From positions 806,001 to 870,000 of the forward strand of contig NZ_CP071598.1 of assembly GCF_017357405.1 (NCBI RefSeq): DNA of 64,000 bases, given 5' to 3'. Positions within the stretch are counted from its first letter, which is position 1. Each line of letters starts with the position of its first letter. The position numbers were made by a program, and so were the translations under genes. Source of the DNA: Halomontanus rarus (GTDB lineage Archaea; Halobacteriota; Halobacteria; Halobacteriales; Natrialbaceae). The notes beneath the pieces were generated by a model. The model had not been told where the DNA came from. It saw nothing but the letters and a program-made list of their open reading frames with translations, and did not search any database. Below are positions 46,210 through 54,393 of this stretch, piece by piece.

Positions 46210-47403
46210 ATGAGCGAACCGACCGTCTCGAAACCGCCGGGTCGGACCGGCGTCTTCGTCTCGATCTGCGTCTTCTCGTTTCTGGTGAACTTCGGACGCA
46301 TCGCGTTCGCACCGCTGGTCGACTTCTTCATCCGGACGGGAATCAGCCCGGCGACCGCGGGGCTGGCGGCGACGGCCGTTTGGGTCGGCAGCGCGTTGCC
46401 CCGCCTCCCGACGGGGTATCTGCTCACGATCGTGAGTCGCCATCGAGTCATCCTCGGAATGGGGCTCTCGCTGTCCGTCGCGGCGGCGTTCACCGCGCTG
46501 TCGCCCGACATCCGAATCACGATCGTCGGCGCGCTCCTCGTCGGCCTCGCCACGGGCGTCTTCTTCATCGCGGCCAATCCGCTCGTGAGCGAACTCTATC
46601 CCGAGCGCGTCGGTCTCGCCGTCGGCATCCGCGGGATGTTCTCCCAGATCGCCGCCGTCACCGCGCCGTTTCTCGTCTCGTTCGCGATCGTACTCGGCTC
46701 CTGGCGCCTCGCCTTCGGCACGCTCGCGGTGCTCGCGCTCGTCGCGACCGTCGCGTTCGGCGGTGCCGTTCGGCGCGCCGAACTGCCCGACGCCGGCGCC
46801 GACGACCGCGACCTGCTGGGGGCGATCCGCGCCCAGTGGCGGCTGATCGCCGCCGGGATCGTCTTCGTCGGGTTCACCGGCTTCGTCTGGCAGGGCGTGT
46901 TCAACTTCTACGTCACCTACCTCGGAGCAGTCAAGGACATCCCGTCGGGAACGGCGACCACCCTCCTGACGGTCACGTTCGCCGCCGGGGTCCCTTCGTT
47001 CCTCGTGGCCGGACGCCTCGCCGACCGGTTCTCCTACCTCTCGCTACTGCTCTCGACGCTCGTCGGATTCGTCTGCTGCCTCCTCGCGTTCACGGTAGTC
47101 GACGGACTACTCGCGATCGCCGCCGTCTCGATCGCGATGGGGCTGATCGTCCACTGCCTGTTTCCAGTCGCCGACGCCTACCTGCTCGACACCCTCCCCG
47201 ACGAGAACCGCGCCAGCGCCTACTCGGGCTTCAGCGCGACGATGATGCTCATTCAGGCTCCGGGGAGCGTCGCCGTCGGCCTCCTCGCACAGACGGGACT
47301 CAGCTACACCGGCGTCTTCCGGGGCTACGCCCTCTTCGTCGCCCTCATCGCCGTCGGAATGGCGGTTCTCGCTCGAGCCGGCCGGCTTCCGACCGGCGGG
47401 TGA
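46210..47403 (+). CDS. Major facilitator superfamily transporter
   Basis: 397 residues from ATG 46210; GTG 46195 is possible, but a GAGGTG stretch there fits a ribosome site for the ATG. Twelve hydrophobic helices; the A motif-like loop after helix 2 is GSALPRLPTGYLLTIVSRHR, and the second-half repeat is AGVPSFLVAGRLADRFSYLS. The inner loop (about 195-212) is acidic. The substrate is unknown. It lies between the iron cluster and the dioxygenase operon with no clear operon partner. Confidence 0.9.
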   Translation: MSEPTVSKPPGRTGVFVSICVFSFLVNFGRIAFAPLVDFFIRTGISPATAGLAATAVWVGSALPRLPTGYLLTIVSRHRVILGMGLSLSVAAAFTALSPDIRITIVGALLVGLATGVFFIAANPLVSELYPERVGLAVGIRGMFSQIAAVTAPFLVSFAIVLGSWRLAFGTLAVLALVATVAFGGAVRRAELPDAGADDRDLLGAIRAQWRLIAAGIVFVGFTGFVWQGVFNFYVTYLGAVKDIPSGTATTLLTVTFAAGVPSFLVAGRLADRFSYLSLLLSTLVGFVCCLLAFTVVDGLLAIAAVSIAMGLIVHCLFPVADAYLLDTLPDENRASAYSGFSATMMLIQAPGSVAVGLLAQTGLSYTGVFRGYALFVALIAVGMAVLARAGRLPTGG

Positions 47404-47511
47404 GGGACCACTACTCGCTCTGCGTTCCTCGCTCCCCACACCTCACTCGACGCTCGTTCGACTCCCCCGGTAACACCGCCGATAGCTGGTATCACTCGAG
47501 TCGACAAAGGG

Positions 47512-47519
47512 CTATATAC
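47512..47519 (+). promoter_or_regulatory. TATA box of the VOC dioxygenase operon
   Basis: CTATATAC is centred 28 bases before the ATG of the leader ORF at 47544, so the transcript probably begins at that codon. Confidence 0.6.
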
Positions 47520-47543
47520 GTCCGAGCACAAGGTAGTAACATA

Positions 47544-47594
47544 ATGCAACCACTAGTACTCTCGCGACCTCCGCTCGGAGGCCGATCCGCATGA
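47544..47594 (+). CDS. Putative 16-residue leader peptide overlapping the dioxygenase start
   Basis: ATG CAA CCA then codons ending TCC GCA TGA encode MQPLVLSRPPLGGRSA. The stop TGA overlaps the ATG of the next gene in an ATGA. A GGAGG lies inside this ORF at 47577-47581, about ten bases before the downstream ATG, a good ribosome site for the dioxygenase. The TATA position predicts a leaderless start at this ORF. The coupling geometry suggests translational control of the operon. It may also be a chance ORF. Confidence 0.4.
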   Translation: MQPLVLSRPPLGGRSA

Positions 47595-48610
47595 GTTCGA
47601 ACAAGAATGCGAACACGGACTCGAAGACGAGCGCGGATCCGAACTCCGCCCCTCGAACCGACGGCCTCCACCACGTCACGGCGATCTCGAGCGATCCGCA
47701 GGCGAACGTCGACTTCTACACCGACGTCCTGGGAGTGCGCCTCGTCAAGCGGACCGTCAACTTCGACGATCCGGGGACTTACCACCTCTACTACGGCGAC
47801 GAGACGGGATCGCCGGGGACGATCCTAACGTTCTTTCCCTTCGAGGGTGCCCGCGGCGGGCGCGTCGGACGGGGACAGACGAGCGCGACCGCGTTCGTGA
47901 TTCCCGAGGCGTCGGTCGACTACTGGGTCGACCGCCTCGAGTCGATGGGCGTCGCCGTCGACGATCCGGTCGAGCGCTTCGACGAGACGGTCGTCCCGCT
48001 TCGCGACCACGACGGCCAACCGCTGGAACTGGTCGCCGGCGAGAGCGACGTCGAGCCGTGGACCGGCGGGCCGGTCCCGGCCGAGCACGCGATTCGCGGC
48101 TTCCACGGCGTCACGCTCGACTCGCTGAATCCCGACGCGACCGGCGACGTACTCGAGACGCTGGGTTACGAGCGAGTCGGAACGGCGGGCGAGCGAACCC
48201 GCTTTCGCGCCGCCGCCGACCGCGGCGCGGTCGTCGATCTCCTCGACCGACCCGACGGCGACCGCGGCCAGCAGGGCGTCGGCACGGTCCACCACGTCGC
48301 GTTCCGAACGGCCGACGACGAAACGCAGGCGGCGTGGCGCGACCGCCTCGCCGAGGTCGGGCTCCGGGTGACACCTCAAAAAGACCGGCAGTACTTCCGT
48401 TCGATCTACTTCCGGGAGCCCGGCGGAATCCTCTTCGAGGTCGCGACGGACGGGCCGGGGTTCGACCGCGACGAACCCGTCGCGACGCTCGGCACCGACC
48501 TGAAACTGCCGCCGTGGCTCGAGGACGATCGGGACTCGCTCGAGGAGCGGCTGCCGGCGCTCGAGGTCGTCCCGCCGGAAGCGGCCGAGCGAACGCAGGG
48601 GGTGAACTGA
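47591..48610 (+). CDS. VOC-family ring-cleaving dioxygenase (MhqO-like)
   Basis: 339 residues with two vicinal-oxygen-chelate halves. Half 1: GLHHVTAISSDPQANVDFYTDVLGVRLVKRTVNFDD (metal His in HHV), QPLELV with the Glu ligand. Half 2: GTVHHVAFRTADD and SIYFREPGGILFEVATDGPGF (metal His and Glu). The C-terminal GTDLKLPPWLE is characteristic of the MhqO/MhqA ring-cleaving branch. It is paired with a carboxylesterase gene starting one base after its stop, as in the hydroquinone-response operons of Firmicutes. A detoxification role for quinones is inferred from that parallel. Confidence 0.9.
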   Translation: MSSNKNANTDSKTSADPNSAPRTDGLHHVTAISSDPQANVDFYTDVLGVRLVKRTVNFDDPGTYHLYYGDETGSPGTILTFFPFEGARGGRVGRGQTSATAFVIPEASVDYWVDRLESMGVAVDDPVERFDETVVPLRDHDGQPLELVAGESDVEPWTGGPVPAEHAIRGFHGVTLDSLNPDATGDVLETLGYERVGTAGERTRFRAAADRGAVVDLLDRPDGDRGQQGVGTVHHVAFRTADDETQAAWRDRLAEVGLRVTPQKDRQYFRSIYFREPGGILFEVATDGPGFDRDEPVATLGTDLKLPPWLEDDRDSLEERLPALEVVPPEAAERTQGVN

Positions 48611-48611
48611 G

Positions 48612-49274
48612 ATGGACGGCCCGCACCAGGACCAGCAACTCGTGACCGCCGGCGCACCGCTGGACGTCGCCGAGGCGGCGGTCGTCCTCGTCCACGGCCG
48701 CGGTGCGACGGCGCAGAGTATCGTCGGGATGGCCGACGAGTTCCACCACCACGGCGTGGCGTTTCTCGCACCGCAGGCCGCGCGCAACACCTGGTATCCC
48801 AACTCGTTTCTCGCGCCCGTCGAGTCCAACGAGCCGGGACGGAGTTCCGGCCTGCAGGCCGTCGGTGACGCCGTCGAGGAGGCGACTGAGGCAGGGATTC
48901 CGACCGACCGAGTCGCCGTCCTCGGTTTCTCGCAGGGGGCCTGTCTCGCCAGCGAGTTCGTCGCACGCCACCCGACTCGATACGGGGGCCTGATCGCGCT
49001 CAGCGGGGGACTCATCGGCGAGGCCGTCGACCTCGAAGACTACGCGGGCGCCGCGGACGAGAACCTCGCGGGCACCCCCGCGTTCCTCGGCTGCAGCGAC
49101 GTCGACCCGCACATTCCCGAAGAGCGGGTTCACGAGACGGCGACCGTCCTCGAGGAGCTCGGAGCGGACGTGACCACGCGCATCTACGAAGGGATGGGTC
49201 ACGGGATCAACGAGGACGAGATGGCGTTCGTCTCGGAACTGGTCGCGGGGCTGGTCGACGGCGACGACTCCTGA
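48612..49274 (+). CDS. Alpha/beta-hydrolase, phospholipase/carboxylesterase family (MhqD-like)
   Basis: 220 residues. Oxyanion region VVLVHGRGATAQSI, nucleophile elbow GFSQG, catalytic Asp in SDVDPHIP and His in GMGHGINEDE, in the order and spacing of the carboxylesterase/thioesterase group. The length is typical. It is translationally linked to the VOC dioxygenase. Together they resemble mhqO-mhqD, whose products deal with aromatic or quinone electrophiles. The true ester substrate is unknown. Confidence 0.92.
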   Translation: MDGPHQDQQLVTAGAPLDVAEAAVVLVHGRGATAQSIVGMADEFHHHGVAFLAPQAARNTWYPNSFLAPVESNEPGRSSGLQAVGDAVEEATEAGIPTDRVAVLGFSQGACLASEFVARHPTRYGGLIALSGGLIGEAVDLEDYAGAADENLAGTPAFLGCSDVDPHIPEERVHETATVLEELGADVTTRIYEGMGHGINEDEMAFVSELVAGLVDGDDS

Positions 49275-49275
49275 T

Positions 49276-49357
49276 ACGGACTGCTGTAACTGGTTACTGG
49301 TGCAACCCCGACCCCGTCCCGTGCGGTTGCACCGGAAATGACGTACGACGGATCTCC
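49276..49357. repeat. Dispersed palindromic repeat, copy 3 (about 82 bp)
   Basis: It starts two bases after the stop of the carboxylesterase gene. The left end ACGGACTGCTGTAACTGG matches the other copies. A perfect nine-base inner inverted repeat is formed by GGTGCAACC (49299-49307) and GGTTGCACC (49325-49333). The right end has drifted after AAATGACG. Confidence 0.7.
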
Positions 49358-49565
49358 GAGCGCTCGAGCGTCGTCTTTCGATTGCGATGAGTCCGGCGGT
49401 TTCCGTTCGGGTGGGCGTCTCGAGGCTCGAGCTCTGTGCTTCGAGGTAGCGTTCCAGAGCCTGCGCTCGACGCTCGATACCGACACTCCGTATAGTACCG
49501 ATAGTATCATTTGTATAGCTACTATCTCCGAAGTTGATAATTCTCTTCCAGGGCTACGATCGTGT

Positions 49566-50138
49566 ATGGCACACAACGACCTGCCCGCTCGAGAGTCCGA
49601 GCCGCCCGTCGAAACCATCGCGTCCCGACTCGAGGCGACCGACGCAGTTCCCGTCGCCGGCGCGATCCTCGAGACGAGTTCCGACGACATCGTCCAGCAG
49701 TGCGGGCACCCGGCGGCCGCCCTCGCGGCGCTTCGCATCGCCTGGCGGCGGACGGAACGCGGCGAGATCGACCTCGAGAACGCCTGCAGCCGCCTCGACG
49801 GCGACCTCGAGGTGGACCCGGCGACCGCCGCCCACGCGGAGGCGATGCTCGAGTACGATATCTGCTCGCCGGCACCGGACGAGGAGATCAGGGCCCTTCG
49901 CCGAGCGATCGTCGCGGTCCACGAGATCCTGGCCGCGATCGAGACCGATCGCACCAACGCGCCCCGGCTGTCGAGGTCGGTCCTCGCGGACGTCGATCCG
50001 TCTCTGGCCGCGCTCGCAGACAGGCCGGTCGACCGGATCGACGAGGCGGAGCTCCGGGCACACTTACGGCGGCTGGAGGCGGACCTCGAGCTGGCCCGGC
50101 TGGGCGTCGAGCTGTACGCGGCGGTTCGCGAGGAGTGA
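49566..50138 (+). CDS. Conserved-looking hypothetical protein, helical
   Basis: 190 residues from ATG 49566. The frame is open earlier, but protein-like, non-arginine-rich sequence starts here and AT-rich boxes (about 49508-49516 and 49535-49541) lie upstream. It is acidic and almost all alpha-helical (HPAAALAALRIAWRR, EEIRALRRAIVAVHEILAAI, AELRAHLRRLEADLELARLGVELYAAV). No cysteine motif, signal or membrane helix. I do not recognise a family. It is transcribed away from the carboxylesterase operon by a 290-base gap that carries repeat copy 3. Confidence 0.75.
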   Translation: MAHNDLPARESEPPVETIASRLEATDAVPVAGAILETSSDDIVQQCGHPAAALAALRIAWRRTERGEIDLENACSRLDGDLEVDPATAAHAEAMLEYDICSPAPDEEIRALRRAIVAVHEILAAIETDRTNAPRLSRSVLADVDPSLAALADRPVDRIDEAELRAHLRRLEADLELARLGVELYAAVREE

Positions 50139-50286
50139 GGTGTCGACCGGGGATCGGAGCCTCGGACGCCCCGGTAGGTGTGATTCGACGCTTTCAGTCT
50201 CCGGAACGGGGTTACCGTCGCACGCTGTCCGGTTTCGAGGGAATCCGCCACGAATGCCGTTCGGCTCTGGAGAACGGGTCCGTTCG

Positions 50287-51102
50287 TTACTCGCGTTCGC
50301 CGGCCGCTCCCGCCAGGCGGAGAAACGCGCGGAGTTCGGCGGCCGCCGCGTCGTACTCGTCGCGAAACACGTAGTGGCCGGCGTCGGGGACGTGAACGAG
50401 CCGACCGTCCACCAATCGGTCGGCTGCGTCCAGATCCGCCGCTCGGTCTGCGACGTCGACGTCGCGTCGCAGTACCAGCGTGGGGCAGGTAATTTCGTCG
50501 AACGCCTCCGTCACTAGCTCGTGTTCCTGGGCGATCATCGCGACGTGAGGACTGCACTCGTCGTCCGCCGCGGCGAGGCGTCGGGCGTGGTCGGGGTCGA
50601 TACCGTCGTCGTAGTGCTGTTCGATTCGTTCCTCGAGCGAGAGCGCCTTCGACTCGCGTAACCGCTCGCGGCCCATTTCCTGTGCCTCCTCCATACTCAT
50701 CTCCGGATGCTCACGGAACCGGGAGGGGTCCTCGAGAACCAGTGCGCGTGGAAGATCGGGATGGTCCGCGGCCGCCCACGCGACCGTCGCCCCGCCCATC
50801 GAGTGTCCGAGAAGGACTGGGTTCGTGAGATCTAGCCCGTTCATGAGTCCGACGAGGTCCGCGACTCGATTGTCGATGTCGTAGCCCGTCTCCGGGGCGT
50901 CCGAGCGACCGTGACCGCGGGCATCGTAGGTGATCACCTCGTAGTCGTCGACGAGGTCCGAACCGAGTGGCACCCAGCGTCGCCCGTTGTCGAACATCCC
51001 GTGGGCCATGACGATTGGCGGTCCACTCCCCGCTCGGTAGTACTGGAGCGTGATACCGTTCGTGGAGACGGTTCCGGTCGTCCACTCCTCGGGAAGATTC
51101 AT
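50287..51102 (-). CDS. Alpha/beta-fold hydrolase
   Basis: 271 residues. HG oxyanion motif VMAHGMFDNGRRW, the nucleophile GHSMGG near residue 97, an acidic residue region RRDVDVAD, and the C-terminal His in VPDAGHYVFRDE. The lid region (about 130-190) is charged. The family includes esterases, epoxide hydrolases and lactonases, and the sequence does not decide. It is monocistronic, next to the CARF-like regulator gene on the same strand (120-base gap). Confidence 0.9.
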   Translation of the reverse strand: MNLPEEWTTGTVSTNGITLQYYRAGSGPPIVMAHGMFDNGRRWVPLGSDLVDDYEVITYDARGHGRSDAPETGYDIDNRVADLVGLMNGLDLTNPVLLGHSMGGATVAWAAADHPDLPRALVLEDPSRFREHPEMSMEEAQEMGRERLRESKALSLEERIEQHYDDGIDPDHARRLAAADDECSPHVAMIAQEHELVTEAFDEITCPTLVLRRDVDVADRAADLDAADRLVDGRLVHVPDAGHYVFRDEYDAAAAELRAFLRLAGAAGERE

Positions 51103-51222
51103 GCGATCCGTTTCTCACCTGTCGAAAAATAGTTTTCATGTTACCTCTCTCACGGTAAGCTGTCGCTTCGAGAAATTCTGGTCACCGGAGAGATTTCAAC
51201 GGAGACGTCGCCCGAACGGAAC

Positions 51223-52008
51223 TCACGACCCGTCAGGATCGCCGTAGCGCAACTTGTGTGCGAACGCCCGGCAGGCGTTCTCCCCCTGCTCGGTCAGTTC
51301 GACCAGGTGGCGTCGCCCGACTTTCCGCTCGGTCACGTAGCCGTCTCGCTCGAGGGGCTCGATGATCTTGGTTCTGAGCAGTCGGAACTTCCCCTTCTCG
51401 GTCGTGTTCGGTCGATTTTCGAGAAAGGAGAGCCCCTCCGACTCGGCGTAGGCGATGAGGTCTTTCTTCTTCGGGTCGGTCGTCCGAAACCGATCGTCGT
51501 ACTCCGTCGGATCCGCGAGGAACGTCATGATCGCGACCTGATCTCGACTCGGCGACTCGAGCGGGTACGATGGGAGTTCGACGACGTCCTCGATGCCCGT
51601 CGAGACCGGTTCCACCGATCCCTCGACGGCGTAGGACTCGGGTTCGACGTAGTACGGCGTCGCGTCCGTCGCGACGTCCATACACGCCATCGTCGCGCCG
51701 ATCGCCGCCGTCGTCCCGCCGCCGGAGACGTTGACGCGCACGTCGTCGCTCGCGTGTTTCGCCGCGAGCGTCGTCACCTTCCCGAGAACGGCGTACACGT
51801 CCGCGAGGTCACACGCCGTCGTTTCGACGCTTCGGGCGACCGACTCGAGTGTGTCGACCAACTCATCGTGGTACTCGGCGGTCGAGACCATCCGCCCCTC
51901 GTCTGCGAGGAGATAGACGAGATCGGCTCGCTGGTTTCTGACGGGCTCGAGGATGCGATCGAACTCGTAGCCCAGCGGGACGATGTGAACGCGCTGTACG
52001 ACATCCAT
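51223..52008 (-). CDS. HFX_2341/DUF6293-family transcriptional regulator with CARF-like N-terminal domain
   Basis: 261 residues. Residues about 1-150 form a Rossmann-like domain with VHIVPLGYEFDRILEPV and the glycine-rich loop RVNVSGGGTTAAIGATMA, the layout of CARF nucleotide-sensing domains. The C-terminal half (about 160-261) is a winged helix: KGKFRLLRTKIIEPLERDGYVTERKVGRRHLVELTEQG. In haloarchaea such proteins are stand-alone regulators whose ligand is unknown. No CRISPR array or cas gene is here. The 120-base gap to the hydrolase gene could hold an operator. Confidence 0.85.
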   Translation of the reverse strand: MDVVQRVHIVPLGYEFDRILEPVRNQRADLVYLLADEGRMVSTAEYHDELVDTLESVARSVETTACDLADVYAVLGKVTTLAAKHASDDVRVNVSGGGTTAAIGATMACMDVATDATPYYVEPESYAVEGSVEPVSTGIEDVVELPSYPLESPSRDQVAIMTFLADPTEYDDRFRTTDPKKKDLIAYAESEGLSFLENRPNTTEKGKFRLLRTKIIEPLERDGYVTERKVGRRHLVELTEQGENACRAFAHKLRYGDPDGS

Positions 52009-52532
52009 ATCCGGACACTCGTCGGAGAGTGAATAATCCCTCCGGTTGGCGAACAGACAGGTGGGCGAGGTTCGAACGCACCGTTCACATCAAATGATTC
52101 TTAATAGAGAGAACGCCACGGAGTCGTTCCCGACCTCGGTTCGAACGGCTATCAGACTGCCGTCCGCTCGACGATTCCGATCGAATGATAGATATAAATA
52201 AGATGTTATATTCGGGCTCATAAAGAGTAGTAGATATGTAGGGCGTCTCGATCAATCGTCTCCGTCGAATGCAGTCGAACCGCTGATGGCCGATATCATC
52301 TGTTCCGGTAATACCAACTGAAGAGTCTACTTTATACTACGTGTGGTACAAATATAGGAGGTGTTGTGGTGTTGGAGTGTTATATTCGAATATTGCTCGG
52401 TCAGTCAATGAAATTTTGCACCTATCGCCTTCACTTTGATCCTGTCGTGGACGATCAACTCGTCTTCCCAAAATATCATCAATTAAAAATCTATAATACA
52501 TTCTTGATAGTATCGGTGTCGTAGTGAGTTGT
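52009..52532. other. AT-rich gap, no gene
   Basis: From about 52170 to 52510 the base composition is much richer in A and T than its surroundings, with several TATA-like words and no convincing frame. It could be a promoter-dense area or an imported or decayed insertion. It borders the Gfo/Idh remnant. Confidence 0.5.
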
Positions 52533-52860
52533 TCACACTGATTGTCTCGGATTTACGAAGTCCTGAACGACACCTTCGTGGCCGGATCCGCAATCGTGCG
52601 AAATCCCCTCGACCGTTCGTCCCTCAGTTTCTGCCCCATAGCGGTACTCCTCACCGGTTCCCACCTGGAAGTCAACGATTCCTTCACTCCTGTCGTCGAG
52701 GATGAGGGATCCATCGGTGCCGTTGATTTCCGTTCGATCACGCCCACCTTTGACAGCCGTAGTCGCTTGGACCGTCCCGAGCGCCCTGTTCTCGACGGTG
52801 CGTTTCGCTCGACGAACGTCGGGATCGAACCGCTCCTGAAAGACGCCCGCGAGAGTACAC
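52533..52860 (-). pseudogene. Gfo/Idh/MocA oxidoreductase remnant, internally deleted
   Basis: The minus-strand frame has no stop for about 108 codons and reads LAGVFQERFDPDVRRAKRTVE, then directly NRALGTVQATTAVKGGRDRTEINGTDGSLILDD and YRYGAETEGRTVE. The first part is the helix after the EKP motif and the last is the C-terminal domain of Gfo/Idh/MocA enzymes. About 100 residues that normally lie between them, with the active-site histidine, are missing, as is the whole NAD-binding N-terminus. No start codon or promoter is visible. It is clearly a fragment. Confidence 0.72.
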
Positions 52861-52869
52861 GCCTACGGT

Positions 52870-53220
52870 GGACTGCTTTGCTTCCGTGAAGCGCCCGACG
52901 ACCTGCGCATCGATTGCAAGACGGCGCTCTTCTTCGGAGCCGCACCCGAGGCCGACGATTTCGCGTTCAAGAGCGGGAAGGACGCGACTCGGAGACTCGC
53001 GAGCGCGGACGAGTACGGCCCCGAAGGCGTTCACGTCGCGCATGTCATCATCGAAGGGGGCCTCCTCAACCCTGACGTGTACGACGACGAGACCGACGTG
53101 GACGAGGACCAGTACATCGATCCGGCCGCCGAGACCTGCTATCACCTCGTCGACCAGCCCGACGCCGGACGATCGTTCGAACTCGACCTTCACGCGAACT
53201 CGCGGACTTCCGCCCGGTGA
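52870..53220 (+). pseudogene. SDR C-terminal remnant
   Basis: A plus-strand frame ending at TGA 53218-53220 reads TALFFGAAPEADDFAFKSGKDATRRLASADEYGPEGVHVAHVIIEGGLLNP (here in parts: the FKSGKDATRRLA helix, then EYGPEGVHVAHVIIEGG). That is the end of a short-chain dehydrogenase of the G-V-H-V-A-H-V type. The nucleotide-binding half is absent and short gaps occur (for example after RRLA). The left limit is the junction with the Gfo/Idh remnant around 52860-52900. Not functional in my view. Confidence 0.72.
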
Positions 53221-53224
53221 GCGG

Positions 53225-54292
53225 TCACAGTCGATCGCGGAGATCGGTTATCACGTCGGCCGTCGTCCCGTCGCCACCGAGGTCCGGGGTTCGCGGCGCC
53301 TCGGGATCGGCGAGTTGCTCCTCGACGGCACGGTGGAGAGAGTCCGCGGCGTCGCGTTCGTCGAGGTGCTCGAAGAGCATCGCCCCCGAGAGTACCGTCG
53401 CCAGGGGATTGGCGACCCCTTCACCTTCGATGTCGGGGGCGCTCCCGTGGACCGGTTCGAACATCGAGGGATACGCTCCCTCCCGATTGATGTTCGCGGA
53501 GGGGGCGAGCCCCATACTGCCGGTGACGATCGCGCCGATGTCGGTGAGGATGTCTCCGAAGAGATTCGAGGCGACGATCACGTCGAACTCGTCGGGACGA
53601 CGGATCAGGTCCATACTCGCAGCGTCGACGAGCAGCCGATCGACCGTTACGTCGGGGAACTCGGCGGCGACCTCCTCGACGATCTCGTCCCACATGACCA
53701 TCCCGTAGGCCTGCGCGTTCGACTTCGTGACGTTCGTGACCCGCTGCTCGCGGCGTTTCGCCTCCTCGAAGGCCGCCCGAACGATCACTTCCGTTCCAGT
53801 CCGGGTGTACACCGCAGACTGGACCGCGACCTCGTGATCGAAGCCCACGTGCGCCCGTCCGCCGACGTCGGCGTACTCACCCTCGGTGTTCTCCCGGAAG
53901 ACGACGAAGTCGATGTCGCCGTCGTCGGACTCGGAATCGTACCCTCGAAGGGGACTTTCGACGCCCTCGTAGAGGACCGCCGGCCGCTTGCAGATCTGCT
54001 GGTCGAACGTCTTCCGGATCGGAAGCATCAACCCGCGGAGCGTGACGTGGTCGGGGACGTCCGGGTGACCGACAGCACCCAGGAGAATCGCGTCGTGGTC
54101 TGCCAACCGATCGAGACCGTCCTCGGGCATCATCCCACCCGTCTCGAGGTATCGTTCGGTACCCCAGTCGTACTCGGTCCACTCGATGGCACATCCCGCG
54201 TCGTCGGCCGACAACTCGAGGAGGGGACGCGCCGCCTCGACGACTTCGACGCCGATTCCGTCGCCGGGGATCGTCGCAATATCGTACGCCAT
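53225..54292 (-). CDS. Isocitrate/isopropylmalate dehydrogenase family, tartrate/D-malate dehydrogenase-like
   Basis: 355 residues. Family blocks: IATIPGDGIGVEVVEAA at the N-terminus, LLGAVGHPDVPDHVTLRG, VVFRENTEGEYADVGGRAHVG (substrate-binding region), VTKSNAQAYGMVMWDEIV with the catalytic Lys, FDVIVASNLFGDILTDIGAIV (metal aspartates) and the NAD block FEPVHGSAPDI. The length and the RENTEGEY...GG pattern fit the tartrate dehydrogenase/decarboxylating D-malate dehydrogenase branch rather than LeuB. It would feed tartrate or malate into central metabolism. It ends five bases from the SDR remnant. Confidence 0.9.
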   Translation of the reverse strand: MAYDIATIPGDGIGVEVVEAARPLLELSADDAGCAIEWTEYDWGTERYLETGGMMPEDGLDRLADHDAILLGAVGHPDVPDHVTLRGLMLPIRKTFDQQICKRPAVLYEGVESPLRGYDSESDDGDIDFVVFRENTEGEYADVGGRAHVGFDHEVAVQSAVYTRTGTEVIVRAAFEEAKRREQRVTNVTKSNAQAYGMVMWDEIVEEVAAEFPDVTVDRLLVDAASMDLIRRPDEFDVIVASNLFGDILTDIGAIVTGSMGLAPSANINREGAYPSMFEPVHGSAPDIEGEGVANPLATVLSGAMLFEHLDERDAADSLHRAVEEQLADPEAPRTPDLGGDGTTADVITDLRDRL

Positions 54293-54393
54293 GCTACCAC
54301 ATCACGACATCCCTCCAAGAGCGTGTCGGTCGGTCCGATTGCGCGACGTCCCTCGTCGGTTCAGGGAGTACAGACGAGGAGTGCATCGCCCTC

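Noticed and set aside
52409..52525. 38-codon plus-strand frame in the AT-rich island
   Set aside because: Too short, no ribosome site or family; AT-rich composition alone gives such a frame.
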